Position numbers and translations under genes: made by a program
Notes under the pieces: generated by a model
Seen by the model: only the letters and a program-made list of their open reading frames with translations
What the model was told of the DNA's origin: nothing
Database searches by the model: none
Assembly (NCBI GenBank): GCA_035652075.1
Contig: DASREL010000212.1
Span: forward strand, 1 to 35,965
DNA: 35,965 bases
Reading direction: 5' to 3'
DNA from: Gp6-AA45 sp035652075
Lineage (GTDB): Bacteria > Acidobacteriota > Vicinamibacteria > Vicinamibacterales > CAVVIG01
Shown here: positions 1-8,243 of the stretch, piece by piece
Position numbering within the stretch: position 1 is the first letter of the stretch
Layout of the letters: every line of letters begins with the position of its first letter

Positions 1-1270
1 AAAAGCCCTGGTCGTGGATGCTGCTGACCGGCAGGCGGCCGTCCGCCTCGAAGTGATCGAGCCAGCGATTGTAGATTTCCGTCTGCAGGAAGAAGCCGCG
101 GTACTTCACGCCCGCATCGAAGGAGAGGACCTTGTAGTCGACCTGGTTCACCGTGACGCCGGACGCCAGCGCGCCCGTGTCGAACACGTTCACGCTGTCG
201 GCGAGCCTGAGCGTGGTGTTGTCGGTGCCACCGGAGGTGTTGGTGAAGCGCTGCTCGGGACTCCACGTCGACGAGAAGCCGAACCGCGTCGCAACCTGCT
301 GGTGCTGTTCCCAGTCGCCATACGCGCCGCGTGGGCCGAATTCCTTCGTCGTCGGCATCCACCACATCGACGCGCCGGTCGTGTACACGCGATCGAGCTG
401 GCTCGATTTGACGCCGAGGATGCTGCTCGTATCGCTCAGCATCACGTTGTACCAAACGCCGGACACAGGTTCGCCCTGAGCCCAGACGCCGGATCCGAAG
501 AACGGCCGGAAGAACTCGTCGGCCATCACGCGGTCGTTGCCGAGCCAGAACGGATGAGAGCCTTGGAGTGAGCGGGTCCCGGGGTTTCCGTTCAGACCGG
601 CATACACGCTGAACTTCCGGCTGAACTGGTAGCCAAGGTTGCCGAAGATGGCGTTCTGGTTGGTGTCGAGGACGGTCCACAGCGTGATCGCGTAGATCAG
701 CCGCGGGTCGCCCACCCAGCCTTTCAGGAAGACCATGACGCGGTGCGGCCAGATGTCGTTGCGGCCGTCGACCGTGCGCGTGTTCCCAAGATGATCTTTG
801 AACGTCTGCTCGCCGGGCATCTGGTTGACGTAGCGCACCAACGCGTACGCGCTGATGTCCAGCTCTCCGAGCGCGCTTCGTCCGATGAGGAAGCCTTTGC
901 CGGGATCGAACTCTCCCCACGTTTCCACTGGCACGTACGGCGGCTTCGCCGCGGGAGGAGCAGGCGCGCCAGCCGGCGCGGCTGCGATCTCCCCCAACTG
1001 AAACTCGCCGCTGCACCCCTCCGCGACCCACACGCCGGCGTCGTCGTAGCCCCAGGTCTTGCCGAGCAGGCAGGCGGCGGTGCCGGTGGACTTGACGAGT
1101 GCGACGCCGGCGGACGTGTCGCCGGGACACACCTGACGCTCACCCGCCGCGGATGCACAGACGAGGGGAGTGGCGGGAGGCTGCGGTTGCTGCTCTTGCG
1201 CGTGCGCTGAACCTACGGATATCGCAAGCGCACTCGCACATAGTGCGCTGGTCACAAGCCGGTTGCTCAT
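1..1270 (-). CDS. Outer-membrane porin with N-terminal DUF3011-like domain (partial, 3' end outside window)
   Basis: Reading from ATG at 1270 leftwards gives about 423 residues with no stop before the window edge, so the C-terminus is missing. A signal peptide is visible (hydrophobic stretch ending in AHA near residue 24). Residues about 36-92 resemble DUF3011: paired cysteines, LLGKTWGYDDAGVWVAEGC. From about residue 118 the protein looks like a beta-barrel, with alternating aromatic and polar residues, repeated Gly/Tyr/Trp and phrases such as YQFSRKFSVYAGLNG, as in phosphate-selective-porin-like proteins. Likely an outer-membrane channel; the substrate cannot be read. No Shine-Dalgarno is obvious before ATG 1270; the start is chosen because the signal peptide follows directly. 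It is separated by about 180 bases from the operon that ends at 1450 and is probably transcribed on its own. Confidence 0.72.
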   Translation of the reverse strand, partial: MSNRLVTSALCASALAISVGSAHAQEQQPQPPATPLVCASAAGERQVCPGDTSAGVALVKSTGTAACLLGKTWGYDDAGVWVAEGCSGEFQLGEIAAAPAGAPAPPAAKPPYVPVETWGEFDPGKGFLIGRSALGELDISAYALVRYVNQMPGEQTFKDHLGNTRTVDGRNDIWPHRVMVFLKGWVGDPRLIYAITLWTVLDTNQNAIFGNLGYQFSRKFSVYAGLNGNPGTRSLQGSHPFWLGNDRVMADEFFRPFFGSGVWAQGEPVSGVWYNVMLSDTSSILGVKSSQLDRVYTTGASMWWMPTTKEFGPRGAYGDWEQHQQVATRFGFSSTWSPEQRFTNTSGGTDNTTLRLADSVNVFDTGALASGVTVNQVDYKVLSFDAGVKYRGFFLQTEIYNRWLDHFEADGRLPVSSIHDQGF

Positions 1271-1433
1271 GGATTCAAGAGTGAAGGAGCTCGGTCGGGC
1301 GAGCTATGCGATTTCGGCAACAATGCGCGCGCGCTGGTCGTCCTGGCAGGATTCGCGCGCAACTCGGTGAGTGCAGACGGGCAGGAGCGTTTCGCGAACA
1401 ACCGCGTCTGGTTAATCGTGCTTCCGATAGCGA

Positions 1434-1451
1434 AGCGCCGCGGGTGGCGCT
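1434..1451. other. Hairpin at the end of the six-gene operon
   Basis: AGCGCC, six bases, then GGCGCT form a perfect 6-bp stem overlapping the stop codon at 1450-1452. There is no T-tract on either side, so an intrinsic terminator is possible but not shown. The rest of the 1271-1449 gap holds nothing I recognise. Confidence 0.3.
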
Positions 1452-1842
1452 ACTGACGCACGAGTCGCCACGCGCGAAGCAGACGCGCGATCGGTCCGCG
1501 GATGACGATGTACGGCACGATCGCCAGGAGCGCGGCGACGATCAGCGTCTGCCCCGGGTAGATCCAGCGGAACATGAACAGCTGATATGCGACGTCGAGC
1601 GCGCACGCGACGGCGAACACCGTCGCGATGTGGCGCGCGCCGCTGCGGAGCAGGCGCCGGCGCTCGGCGGGATTCGTGATCACTTCCCACAAGTACGCGC
1701 CCTGACCGCTCCGCGCGTCGGCCAGGCCTGCGCGCACGGCGAGGATCGCGGCCATCGTCGGCTGCATCACGAAGCGGAACGCCATCGGGCCGGTGAGCCG
1801 GCCCGTCAGCTGTTCCCATCCGCGCGCGAGGAATTCGTCCAC
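1450..1842 (-). CDS. Small hypothetical membrane protein (130 aa)
   Basis: GTG start at 1842 preceded by an excellent ribosome site (AGGAGG, then six bases). The protein has a soluble amphipathic N-terminal third and two hydrophobic segments at about residues 68-90 and 97-115, with basic residues at the C-terminus, predicting an inner-membrane protein with two helices. The phrase MAFRFVMQPTMAAILAVRAG is distinctive, but I do not recognise a named family. It is the last gene of the operon that runs from 8087, starting one base after the DUF2252 stop codon, so its expression is surely coupled to that gene. The function is unknown. Confidence 0.75.
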   Translation of the reverse strand: MDEFLARGWEQLTGRLTGPMAFRFVMQPTMAAILAVRAGLADARSGQGAYLWEVITNPAERRRLLRSGARHIATVFAVACALDVAYQLFMFRWIYPGQTLIVAALLAIVPYIVIRGPIARLLRAWRLVRQ

Positions 1843-1843
1843 G

Positions 1844-3268
1844 TCACGCCTCCTCCTCCTCGAGCACGGTGATCTTCCCCTTCCGTACTGCGGCCTTCAG
1901 CGCGGCGTGATCCTTCTCGGTTTGATCGGCGTACGCGACGGCGAACTCGCCCATCGCTTCGTCGAACTCGTCGCTCGAGGATCCGAGATAGGCGCTGATC
2001 GTCACCGATATCTCGCTCGCCTTCGCATGCGCCCGGGCGAGCACCAGTCCGCAGGCCCCTCCGTACGCTTCGAGCAGTTCCGCATTGAACGTTTCGACGA
2101 GCGGCTTGATCTTCGCGTCGCGCAACTGCCGTACGTAGAAGTGCCGACCGTTCGGGGCCGTCACCCAGCCCAGAAAGATGTCCGACGCGGGCTGCATGAG
2201 GCGCTGCCCCATCACGACGCGTTGACCGTGATGCGGGTAGAGGCTCTTCCCGGCGAACGGCTCGAGTACCGAAGCAACCGATTCCTTGATCTGCAGGAAC
2301 AGCGGGCTGTTGCTCTCCGACATCAACAGCGCGATCCAGCATCGGCGTCCGACGCTGCCAATGCCAACGACCTTGATGGCCGCGTCCACGAAGCTATAGC
2401 GGTCGAGCAGCGCGCGCCGATCGTCGGCCAGCGTTTCACGGTAGGCGTGCAGTACGTCCTCGATCGTCTTCCGGAAATCGGGCGCCTTGGATTCTTCCGG
2501 ATGGAAGATCAGCGGCGGCTGCTCGCTGATGTGGATCTGCCCTCCGACGACACCCGCGAGCTCGGGATAGGCCAGTTCGGAGCCGCCGCGCGCCATGGCC
2601 TTGTCAATGCGCTTCCGAATGCGTTTGCGCTCGCCCTGCGGCGCGCTCTGGAGGAAAACGTCGGACGTGATCTGCGTGTACCAGAGCCGGAGCGGATCCA
2701 TCTCCGAGAAGTCCTTCAGGTGCTCGCGATAACTGCGCGCACACGCGATCGCCGAGTCGCGGCCCTGCTTGTCCGACAATCCGATCGATCGCGCGGCGAG
2801 CACGATCGACGCGACGAGGCGCCGCACGTCCCAGTCCCACGGCGCCGGCAGCGTCTCGTCGAAATCGTTGATGTCGAAGATGACGTTGCGCTCCGGCGTC
2901 GCGAAGCCGCCGAAGTTGACGAGATGGCAATCGCCGCACGCCTGCACGCGGAGATCGGTCGTGAACGCGTGGGCCAGATCGGCGGCCATCACCGCCGCGG
3001 CGCCGCGATAGAACGTGAAGGGCGACTGCAGCATCCGCCCGTACCGGATCGGCACGAGGTTCGGCAGCCGATCCGCGTCGGACGCCTTCAGGATGTCGAT
3101 CGGGCTGGTGCGATGTTTGTCAGCCTTCCACAGGCCCAGCGCTTCGCGGGTGACGGTGTCGCGCAGCGCCTTCCCGGCGGCCGCGCGTGTGTCCGGCGAA
3201 ACAGCCGGCGGCGGCGCCGGCGCGACGGCCGGCGCGTCCGCCGGCGGGGTCAACACTTCAGTAGCCAT
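1844..3268 (-). CDS. DUF2252 family protein
   Basis: A soluble protein of 474 residues matching DUF2252 over most of its length. Hallmarks: GDCHLVNFGGF, then FDINDFDETLPAPWDWD followed by RRLVASI, and a C-terminal ARAHA/AYADQ region. The family is widespread and functionally uncharacterised; its Asp/His-rich motifs have suggested a kinase-like fold, which is not established for this protein. I chose ATG 3268 (MATEVL) because AGGACGG lies five bases upstream and the upstream gene stops at 3270; an in-frame ATG at 3286 and a longer frame to 3340 would overlap that gene. The N-terminus has a Pro/Ala-rich low-complexity segment. It sits inside a membrane-protein operon, so a role linked to export or the envelope is possible. 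Confidence 0.88.
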   Translation of the reverse strand: MATEVLTPPADAPAVAPAPPPAVSPDTRAAAGKALRDTVTREALGLWKADKHRTSPIDILKASDADRLPNLVPIRYGRMLQSPFTFYRGAAAVMAADLAHAFTTDLRVQACGDCHLVNFGGFATPERNVIFDINDFDETLPAPWDWDVRRLVASIVLAARSIGLSDKQGRDSAIACARSYREHLKDFSEMDPLRLWYTQITSDVFLQSAPQGERKRIRKRIDKAMARGGSELAYPELAGVVGGQIHISEQPPLIFHPEESKAPDFRKTIEDVLHAYRETLADDRRALLDRYSFVDAAIKVVGIGSVGRRCWIALLMSESNSPLFLQIKESVASVLEPFAGKSLYPHHGQRVVMGQRLMQPASDIFLGWVTAPNGRHFYVRQLRDAKIKPLVETFNAELLEAYGGACGLVLARAHAKASEISVTISAYLGSSSDEFDEAMGEFAVAYADQTEKDHAALKAAVRKGKITVLEEEEA

Positions 3269-3269
3269 A

Positions 3270-3743
3270 TCAGCCGTCCTGTTCATGGCGTGCGGCGCGG
3301 ACGGCCGCGACGCCGATCTGCAACCCGAGCGCGATCGCAACGAAGGTCGTGAAGGCCTTGCCGAGGCTGGCGCTCAACTTGACCGACGCATCGACGAGCG
3401 CGGCGCCCTCGACCGACGACACGCGAAGCAATTCGATCATCGCGGTGAAGACGGCGACCGCCGCGCCGAGCGGGAGCACCGCGGCGATCAGCACCACCGG
3501 CACGACCGCATGCTCCGGCGTCACCGCCGCGGCGGCGATCACCGCGCCGGCCGACGCGACCGCGGTCGCCCAGTGGACGTTCATGCCGCTCGCGGCCAGC
3601 AGATCGCGGGCGAGCAGCGCCGCCAGACCGCAGGCGAACGATGGCAGCACGTAGCGCGGCGGCGCCGTGAAGACGACCGCCAGCATCGCGGCGGTTCCCG
3701 CCGCGCACAGCGCGTTCGGCAGCAGCGCCAGCATCAGCTCCAC
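3270..3743 (-). CDS. Threonine/serine exporter subunit, ThrE_2/YjjB-like
   Basis: 157 residues, almost entirely hydrophobic with four or five transmembrane helices, corresponding to the ThrE_2 (DUF3815, YjjB) half of split ThrE-type exporters. These work with a ThrE_1/YjjP partner to export threonine, serine or, in E. coli YjjPB, succinate. The partner is the gene immediately upstream (3747-4484), three bases away, the usual order for the pair. Start GTG 3743 is supported by GAGGT five bases upstream; an in-frame ATG at 3734 is the alternative. Assignment rests on length, topology and the partner gene; the substrate is not readable. Confidence 0.82.
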   Translation of the reverse strand: MELMLALLPNALCAAGTAAMLAVVFTAPPRYVLPSFACGLAALLARDLLAASGMNVHWATAVASAGAVIAAAAVTPEHAVVPVVLIAAVLPLGAAVAVFTAMIELLRVSSVEGAALVDASVKLSASLGKAFTTFVAIALGLQIGVAAVRAARHEQDG

Positions 3744-3746
3744 ATG

Positions 3747-4484
3747 TCACCTCATGACGGCGACGGCCAGCGCGACCGCGATCGCCGTCAGCGTGACGAT
3801 GAGGACGGCGCTCGCGAGGCGCTGGGCGCCGAGCACCAGAAAGCGCGGCGTCACCATGTCGAAGAAGCCGTTGATGAGCGGCAGCCCGGGAATCAGGTAG
3901 ATCACCGCGGCCATCAGCGTCCCGGGCGCGTCGCTCACGAGCCGGAACTGCAGGCCAAAGGCGGCGGTCACCGCGGAGAGCAGGGCCGCCGCGAACGTCG
4001 CGGCGGGAATCGCCATCTGCCTCGCGAGGAGCCACACACGCACCGCCTGCCCGGCCGCGGCGGCGCCCGCGGCGATCAGAAACCCCGCCCAGTCGCCGTT
4101 CTGCGTCCTCGCGAACAGTCCGGCGAGCAGCGCCGTCGCGGCGACCGTCGTCCACGGGCCGTACGACGGGCCGAGTGCCGCGATGTGATCGATCTCGGCG
4201 TCGAATGCATCGAACGGCACGGCGCCGCGTGACGCGCGATCGGTCAGCGCGGCGATCTCCCAGACGCGCCGCAGATTGACGCCGACGGGCCCGACCGCGT
4301 GGACCAGCGCGTGCCCATCGCAGGTGCGTCCCCCGCTCGCCGAGTCGAGGCGCCACACCGCGAAGCCGTCGTTGACGCCGGCGCTCTTCAGCACGCTCGC
4401 GAACGCGCGATCCGCCAACGCGCCCGTGCCGCCGTTTTCGAGGGCCAGCACGCCGAAGCGAAGGGCGACGTCGATCGGTTCCAT
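3747..4484 (-). CDS. Threonine/serine exporter subunit, ThrE_1/YjjP-like
   Basis: 245 residues with the DUF1212 (ThrE_1, YjjP) layout: a soluble N-terminal part beginning ALRFGVLALENGG, a conserved region with FDAFDAEIDHI, then about five transmembrane helices that include LIPGLPLINGFFDMV, the Pro-Gly-Pro signature of this family. It forms a membrane exporter of small amino or carboxylic acids together with the neighbouring ThrE_2-like protein. Start ATG 4484 lies just downstream of the stop of the DUF2254 gene (4489). An intact split pair like this is expected to be functional. Confidence 0.85.
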   Translation of the reverse strand: MEPIDVALRFGVLALENGGTGALADRAFASVLKSAGVNDGFAVWRLDSASGGRTCDGHALVHAVGPVGVNLRRVWEIAALTDRASRGAVPFDAFDAEIDHIAALGPSYGPWTTVAATALLAGLFARTQNGDWAGFLIAAGAAAAGQAVRVWLLARQMAIPAATFAAALLSAVTAAFGLQFRLVSDAPGTLMAAVIYLIPGLPLINGFFDMVTPRFLVLGAQRLASAVLIVTLTAIAVALAVAVMR

Positions 4485-4488
4485 GGCG

Positions 4489-5742
4489 TCATGCCGCCGG
4501 CCGGGCGCGCGGTACGCCCAGCCCCTGCTGATCTTCGACGGACGCCTCGCGCTGATCCTCGACGTCGGCGAAGGTGCGCGCGATGGTTCGATCCAGACGG
4601 TTCTGCCACGCGACGACGGCGTCGCGTCGATCGGCCGGCACGTCGGCCGCGAGATCGCTGACGAGCGCCTTCATGCGTCGCATCACCTGGACGCTGCCGG
4701 CGCCGTAGGTGCGGATTTCGTCGAACGCGAGCCGCAGGAAATCTTCCCACGCAGGCAGCCGCACGACGAGGCGGAGCACGCCGTCGTGATCGCGGTAGGC
4801 GCCGGCTTCGAGCTGGCGAGGCGCGAGGCGGATCAGCAGATCGCCAATCTGATCGAGCGCCTGCACGGCGGTCGTCGGATCGTTCACCGCCGGCGACAGA
4901 GCGCGGATCGCGATGTCGACCAGCAAGCGGATCGCGTATTTCGGATCCTGCTCGAACGTGCGGTCGCGCCCGAGTTTGACGGCGCGCCTGAGCGTGTGCT
5001 CGCTCAGCGGACGGGCGCCCCCAAACACGCGCAGCAGCGGCGCCGAGGCCGAGACGGTGTCGCCGACCGTCGCCACGACTTCGATGAACGCGTCGGCGCG
5101 GCGGGCGTGCTTGACCAGCGCCTCCACGTCGACGGCCTGCACGGCGAGCGGATGGCCTCGGTACACGATCGTCTGCGTCAACGGCGCCCGCGGCGTCACG
5201 CTCGCGATCGGACGGGCGCCATCGATCCGGTCCGCATACGCCGACTCGATGACGGCGCGCCCCTGGTCGCCGGTGAACGACAGCATCCGGTTGACCGCCA
5301 GGAAGCCGATCCGATCGATCAGCCCGATGAGCATGCCGACGCTCGCCACCAGCAGCAGGAGGACGAGCGCGCCGCTCATCAGCGGCACGGTATTCGTGCC
5401 GCGCCGATCGACCCACGCGAGCGCGGAAATGGCGTACAGAAACGTGGCGGTGAAGATGCCGAGCGCATGCGCGATCAGCGGACTGCGCGCCACCCACGCC
5501 ACCAGGCGCGGCGAATAGGCGGTGGCGCTGAACTGCACCATCACGAAGACGAGCGAGAAGACGATGCCGGTGAGCGCGATCATCCCCGACGCGATCGAGG
5601 AGTAGATCGCCATCGCCGCCGAGACACTCATGGCCGCCGCGAGCCCCGGGAGCAACCGGCTTTCGAGTCGCGGCAACAGAAGTCCGGCGGCGATGGCGAA
5701 GCCCGCGTAGAACGCCGGCACGAACCATCCTCGTCCGCCCAT
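4489..5742 (-). CDS. DUF2254 family integral membrane protein
   Basis: 417 residues. The N-terminal 150 residues carry four hydrophobic helices with the family phrases YSSIASGMIALTGIVFS, VMVQFSATAYSPRL and GIFTATFLYA; the C-terminal two thirds are soluble and contain ALSPAVNDPTTA, the strongest DUF2254 signature. The family is uncharacterised and often lies beside transport and envelope genes. ATG 5742 is chosen because GGAGG lies five bases upstream; the GTG one codon earlier would be too close. It follows the secreted Gly-rich protein gene by fourteen bases and precedes the ThrE pair by four. Confidence 0.87.
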   Translation of the reverse strand: MGGRGWFVPAFYAGFAIAAGLLLPRLESRLLPGLAAAMSVSAAMAIYSSIASGMIALTGIVFSLVFVMVQFSATAYSPRLVAWVARSPLIAHALGIFTATFLYAISALAWVDRRGTNTVPLMSGALVLLLLVASVGMLIGLIDRIGFLAVNRMLSFTGDQGRAVIESAYADRIDGARPIASVTPRAPLTQTIVYRGHPLAVQAVDVEALVKHARRADAFIEVVATVGDTVSASAPLLRVFGGARPLSEHTLRRAVKLGRDRTFEQDPKYAIRLLVDIAIRALSPAVNDPTTAVQALDQIGDLLIRLAPRQLEAGAYRDHDGVLRLVVRLPAWEDFLRLAFDEIRTYGAGSVQVMRRMKALVSDLAADVPADRRDAVVAWQNRLDRTIARTFADVEDQREASVEDQQGLGVPRARPAA

Positions 5743-5756
5743 CACAACCTCCGACC

Positions 5757-8087
5757 CTACCGGCGCCGGCCGCCTCCACGCGCGCCGCCGCCGCGCGACA
5801 TGCCGCCGCCGCTCGGACGGTAGCTGCCCGCGCTGGATCGCGCGCGCGACCCGGAGCTGCTGCTATAGCGGCTCTGATCGCTCGTGCGCCGCGCACCGTC
5901 GCTGCGCGAGACGCGATCCTGATTGAGCTGATTCCGCGTGGCCGAATCGAGCGTGCTCGGCCGCGTCAACGCCTCGCTGCCGAACCGCCCCGTCGTGCCC
6001 GCAGGCATCTGCGACGGCTTGTTCACCGAATTCCACCCGCCGCTGTCGTACTTCTGCCAGCCGCTGCCGGTGTTGCGGTAGACGTTGCCGTCGCGGCCGG
6101 CGTACACGTCGCCGCCTGCCGTCCTCGCCGCGCCGCTGACGCCGCCAGGCCCCGCCTGATTGCGGGTGATCGCGCCGCCGCCGCCGCTGCCCGTCGTCGC
6201 GCGCGTCGTCGTACCGGTCTGACGATTGGTCGCCCGCGACGTCGATGCCCATTGATCGCCGCGCTGCACCTGCGTCGAGCCCCAGCTGCCGTACACGTTC
6301 GAGCCCTGGCGCGTCTGCGCGTACGTGCCGGTGCGCGGATTCCACGCCTGCGCCGCGCCTGCCGCGCCGCCGGGTCCGTACGCCACCGCGCCGCGCGCGT
6401 AGGTGCCGGTCGACGGGTTGTAGCGTGCGCCGTAGCCGGCGCCGCCGTACGGTCCATACACCGCGCCGCCGCGCGAGTACGCGCCGGTCCACGGGTTGTA
6501 CGATGCGCCGTAGCCGTACGTCGGATAGTGCGGGTAGTACGCGCCGCCGTAGGCGTACGGCGGGTAGTACCAGCCCGAGCCCCACATCGCGCAGCCCCAC
6601 GCGACCATCATCCCGGTGTAAGCCGCGGCCGACGCAAACTCGATCCAGTCGTCGTGGGACTCGTTCACGGTGACGTAGGTCACGTTGTGCGCCGGCGAGT
6701 TGATCGGAATGTCGTACACCTGCGCGGGTACCGAGTCGGCGACCTCCCATGGTCCCTTGGGCGTCGCCGATCGGAACCAGACGCCCTGGAAGCACATGTA
6801 ATAGAGGTCGCCGACTTTGAGGATGTCCTTGTCTGTGTTCACCGCCCGCGCGATCGTCGTCTGCGGGATCGGCTCGAACACCGGCTCGCCCGTGTAGGCG
6901 ACGGCGGGCGCCTGCAGGCCGGTCCGCGGCACCTTCGCCGTCTGCGGGATCTGCGCGAGCAGTACCGCTTCGAGCGCCTGCCGTGTGCCCGGCACCGACG
7001 CCAGCACGCGCGAGCGCGGATGTTCGAGCGGAATCTTCTTGAAATCCTCGGGGAGTGTGGGCGTCGCGAACGTCCACGGTCCACTGAAGGACGGCGCCGA
7101 GAACCAGCGGCCCGCGACAAGGAAAAAGACCGGGCCATTCGCCTTCAGCCGGAACACGTCACTTGGCGTGTTGCTGATCCACAGGAGGTGGGTGCCGGCG
7201 ACGGGCGCGTACGTCGGCGCGCCTGTCACGAGGATCATCTCGGCCGGCACCGTACTGACGAACACCGTCGGCACCGTGGCCGACGTCTTGGCCTCGTTCT
7301 TCGCGAGGCTCGCCTTCACGTCGGCCCAGTTGCCATCGTCCGGCAGTTTTTTGAAGCTGCCGGGCAGCTTGCGAGCCGCTTTCCACGGGCCCTTGACCGA
7401 CGTGGCCACCAGCCACCGGTCGTTCGCGCGGAGGTAGTACTCGTTGGCGGTTGCGTACTGGAAGACGTCCCAGTTGGTGTTGACCGCGAACTTCAGATCG
7501 ACGCCCTGGATCGGGCTCCAGATCGGCTCGCCGTCGAAGTTGACAAGGATCGCCGGCGACTCGCTGTAGAAGATCGGCGGCGGATCGGCCTTGACGCCGT
7601 CGACGTTCTTCGGCTTCACCTCGCTCGTATCCACCTGCGCCAGTACGCGGTCGAGGCCGATGACGCGCTCCTCGCGCGGCAGCGACGCGTTGATCTCGGC
7701 GACGACGTCGCGCAGCTGCTCCTTGGCGATCGTGGGGAAGTTCGTCTCGGTGATCGTGAATTCCGAGAAGCTGACCAGCCGATCGTCGATCGCCACCCTC
7801 GTGTCGCTCTCGATCTTGACGGTGCCGAGCGCCGCCTTCGGCGCGTCCTTGGCCAGGTAGGACACCGCGGCCGCCAGCGTCATGTGCTTCTGGTCGGGCC
7901 AGGACACCACCTGCGGTTGATACAGAACGATGCGGGCTCCGCTCGGGCTCGTGTAGTTGCGCGGCCATCCGCCATCGGCCGGCGGCGGCGCGGGCTTCGG
8001 CATTGTCACCGCGGCCATGGGCGCCGCCGGAGAGACAAGCATACTGACGACGGTCAGGTGAGCGACGAACTTACGTGCGCTGATCAT
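5757..8087 (-). CDS. Large secreted protein with Gly/Tyr/Arg-rich repeat tail
   Basis: 776 residues from ATG 8087, preceded by a GGGGG stretch seven bases away; a TTG five codons earlier is the alternative. A signal peptide is present (hydrophobic residues about 8-27). Residues about 40-500 form a globular region with repeated patterns of the type W-x-(S/T)-x3-GPW: SVKGPW, SFSGPW, TPKGPW, each after a Trp-containing strand, suggesting beta-propeller-like or carbohydrate-binding-like repeats. A hydrophobic AAAYTGMMVAWGCAMWG segment follows near 505. The last 250 residues are Gly/Tyr/Ser/Arg-rich with imperfect repeats of YNPxTGxYxRG and end in GGGARGGGRRR. Similar proteins are often annotated hypothetical or carbohydrate-binding. 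It is the first gene of the operon and probably periplasmic or surface-located. The role is unknown. Confidence 0.8.
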   Translation of the reverse strand: MISARKFVAHLTVVSMLVSPAAPMAAVTMPKPAPPPADGGWPRNYTSPSGARIVLYQPQVVSWPDQKHMTLAAAVSYLAKDAPKAALGTVKIESDTRVAIDDRLVSFSEFTITETNFPTIAKEQLRDVVAEINASLPREERVIGLDRVLAQVDTSEVKPKNVDGVKADPPPIFYSESPAILVNFDGEPIWSPIQGVDLKFAVNTNWDVFQYATANEYYLRANDRWLVATSVKGPWKAARKLPGSFKKLPDDGNWADVKASLAKNEAKTSATVPTVFVSTVPAEMILVTGAPTYAPVAGTHLLWISNTPSDVFRLKANGPVFFLVAGRWFSAPSFSGPWTFATPTLPEDFKKIPLEHPRSRVLASVPGTRQALEAVLLAQIPQTAKVPRTGLQAPAVAYTGEPVFEPIPQTTIARAVNTDKDILKVGDLYYMCFQGVWFRSATPKGPWEVADSVPAQVYDIPINSPAHNVTYVTVNESHDDWIEFASAAAYTGMMVAWGCAMWGSGWYYPPYAYGGAYYPHYPTYGYGASYNPWTGAYSRGGAVYGPYGGAGYGARYNPSTGTYARGAVAYGPGGAAGAAQAWNPRTGTYAQTRQGSNVYGSWGSTQVQRGDQWASTSRATNRQTGTTTRATTGSGGGGAITRNQAGPGGVSGAARTAGGDVYAGRDGNVYRNTGSGWQKYDSGGWNSVNKPSQMPAGTTGRFGSEALTRPSTLDSATRNQLNQDRVSRSDGARRTSDQSRYSSSSGSRARSSAGSYRPSGGGMSRGGGARGGGRRR
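6375..6510 (-). repeat. Tandem imperfect repeats in the Gly/Tyr tail
   Basis: Inside the large secreted protein, three units of the form (Y/W)NP-x-TG-x-Y-x-RG/TR, separated by YGPYGGAG-like linkers, give a locally repetitive, GC-rich DNA stretch. This is protein-level repetition, not a mobile repeat. Edges are approximate. Confidence 0.6.
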
Positions 8088-8214
8088 GGGTGCCCCCTGC
8101 AAGCCTCAACCCGACTCTAGCGGTCGGCTCGCGGTGGCCGCTATGCGGAATCGGCAAGCCGCTCGCGTCGGAGACGGAGCGGTCGTCGTGCCAGGCGGCT
8201 CGGCATTTGATTGT

Positions 8215-8231
8215 GGGGGTTCGCAACCCCC
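8215..8231. promoter_or_regulatory. Perfect hairpin just upstream of the 8244 gene
   Basis: GGGGGTT, loop CGC, AACCCCC: a 7-bp perfect stem with a three-base loop, ending twelve bases before ATG 8244 and lying in the divergent region shared with the operon starting at 8087. It could sequester the ribosome site of the plus-strand gene or be a protein-binding dyad. No T-tract follows, so a terminator is unlikely. Confidence 0.45.
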
Positions 8232-8243
8232 ATCATCTGCAGG

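Noticed and set aside
1793..5823. Very long Arg/His-rich plus-strand open frames opposite the membrane operon
   Set aside because: Composition is typical antisense noise in GC-rich DNA, with no family motifs and no ribosome sites; the minus-strand frames carry clear DUF2252, ThrE and DUF2254 signatures.
6252..8120. 622-codon plus-strand open frame opposite the Gly-rich secreted protein
   Set aside because: Arg/Val/His-rich mirror of the real gene; no signal peptide or domain; overlaps the real start region.
8181..8193. Sigma-54-like TGGCAC...GC element on the minus strand
   Set aside because: The -24 half is good, but the -12 half reads CCGC instead of TTGC, and it is about 100 bases from the start; not enough.
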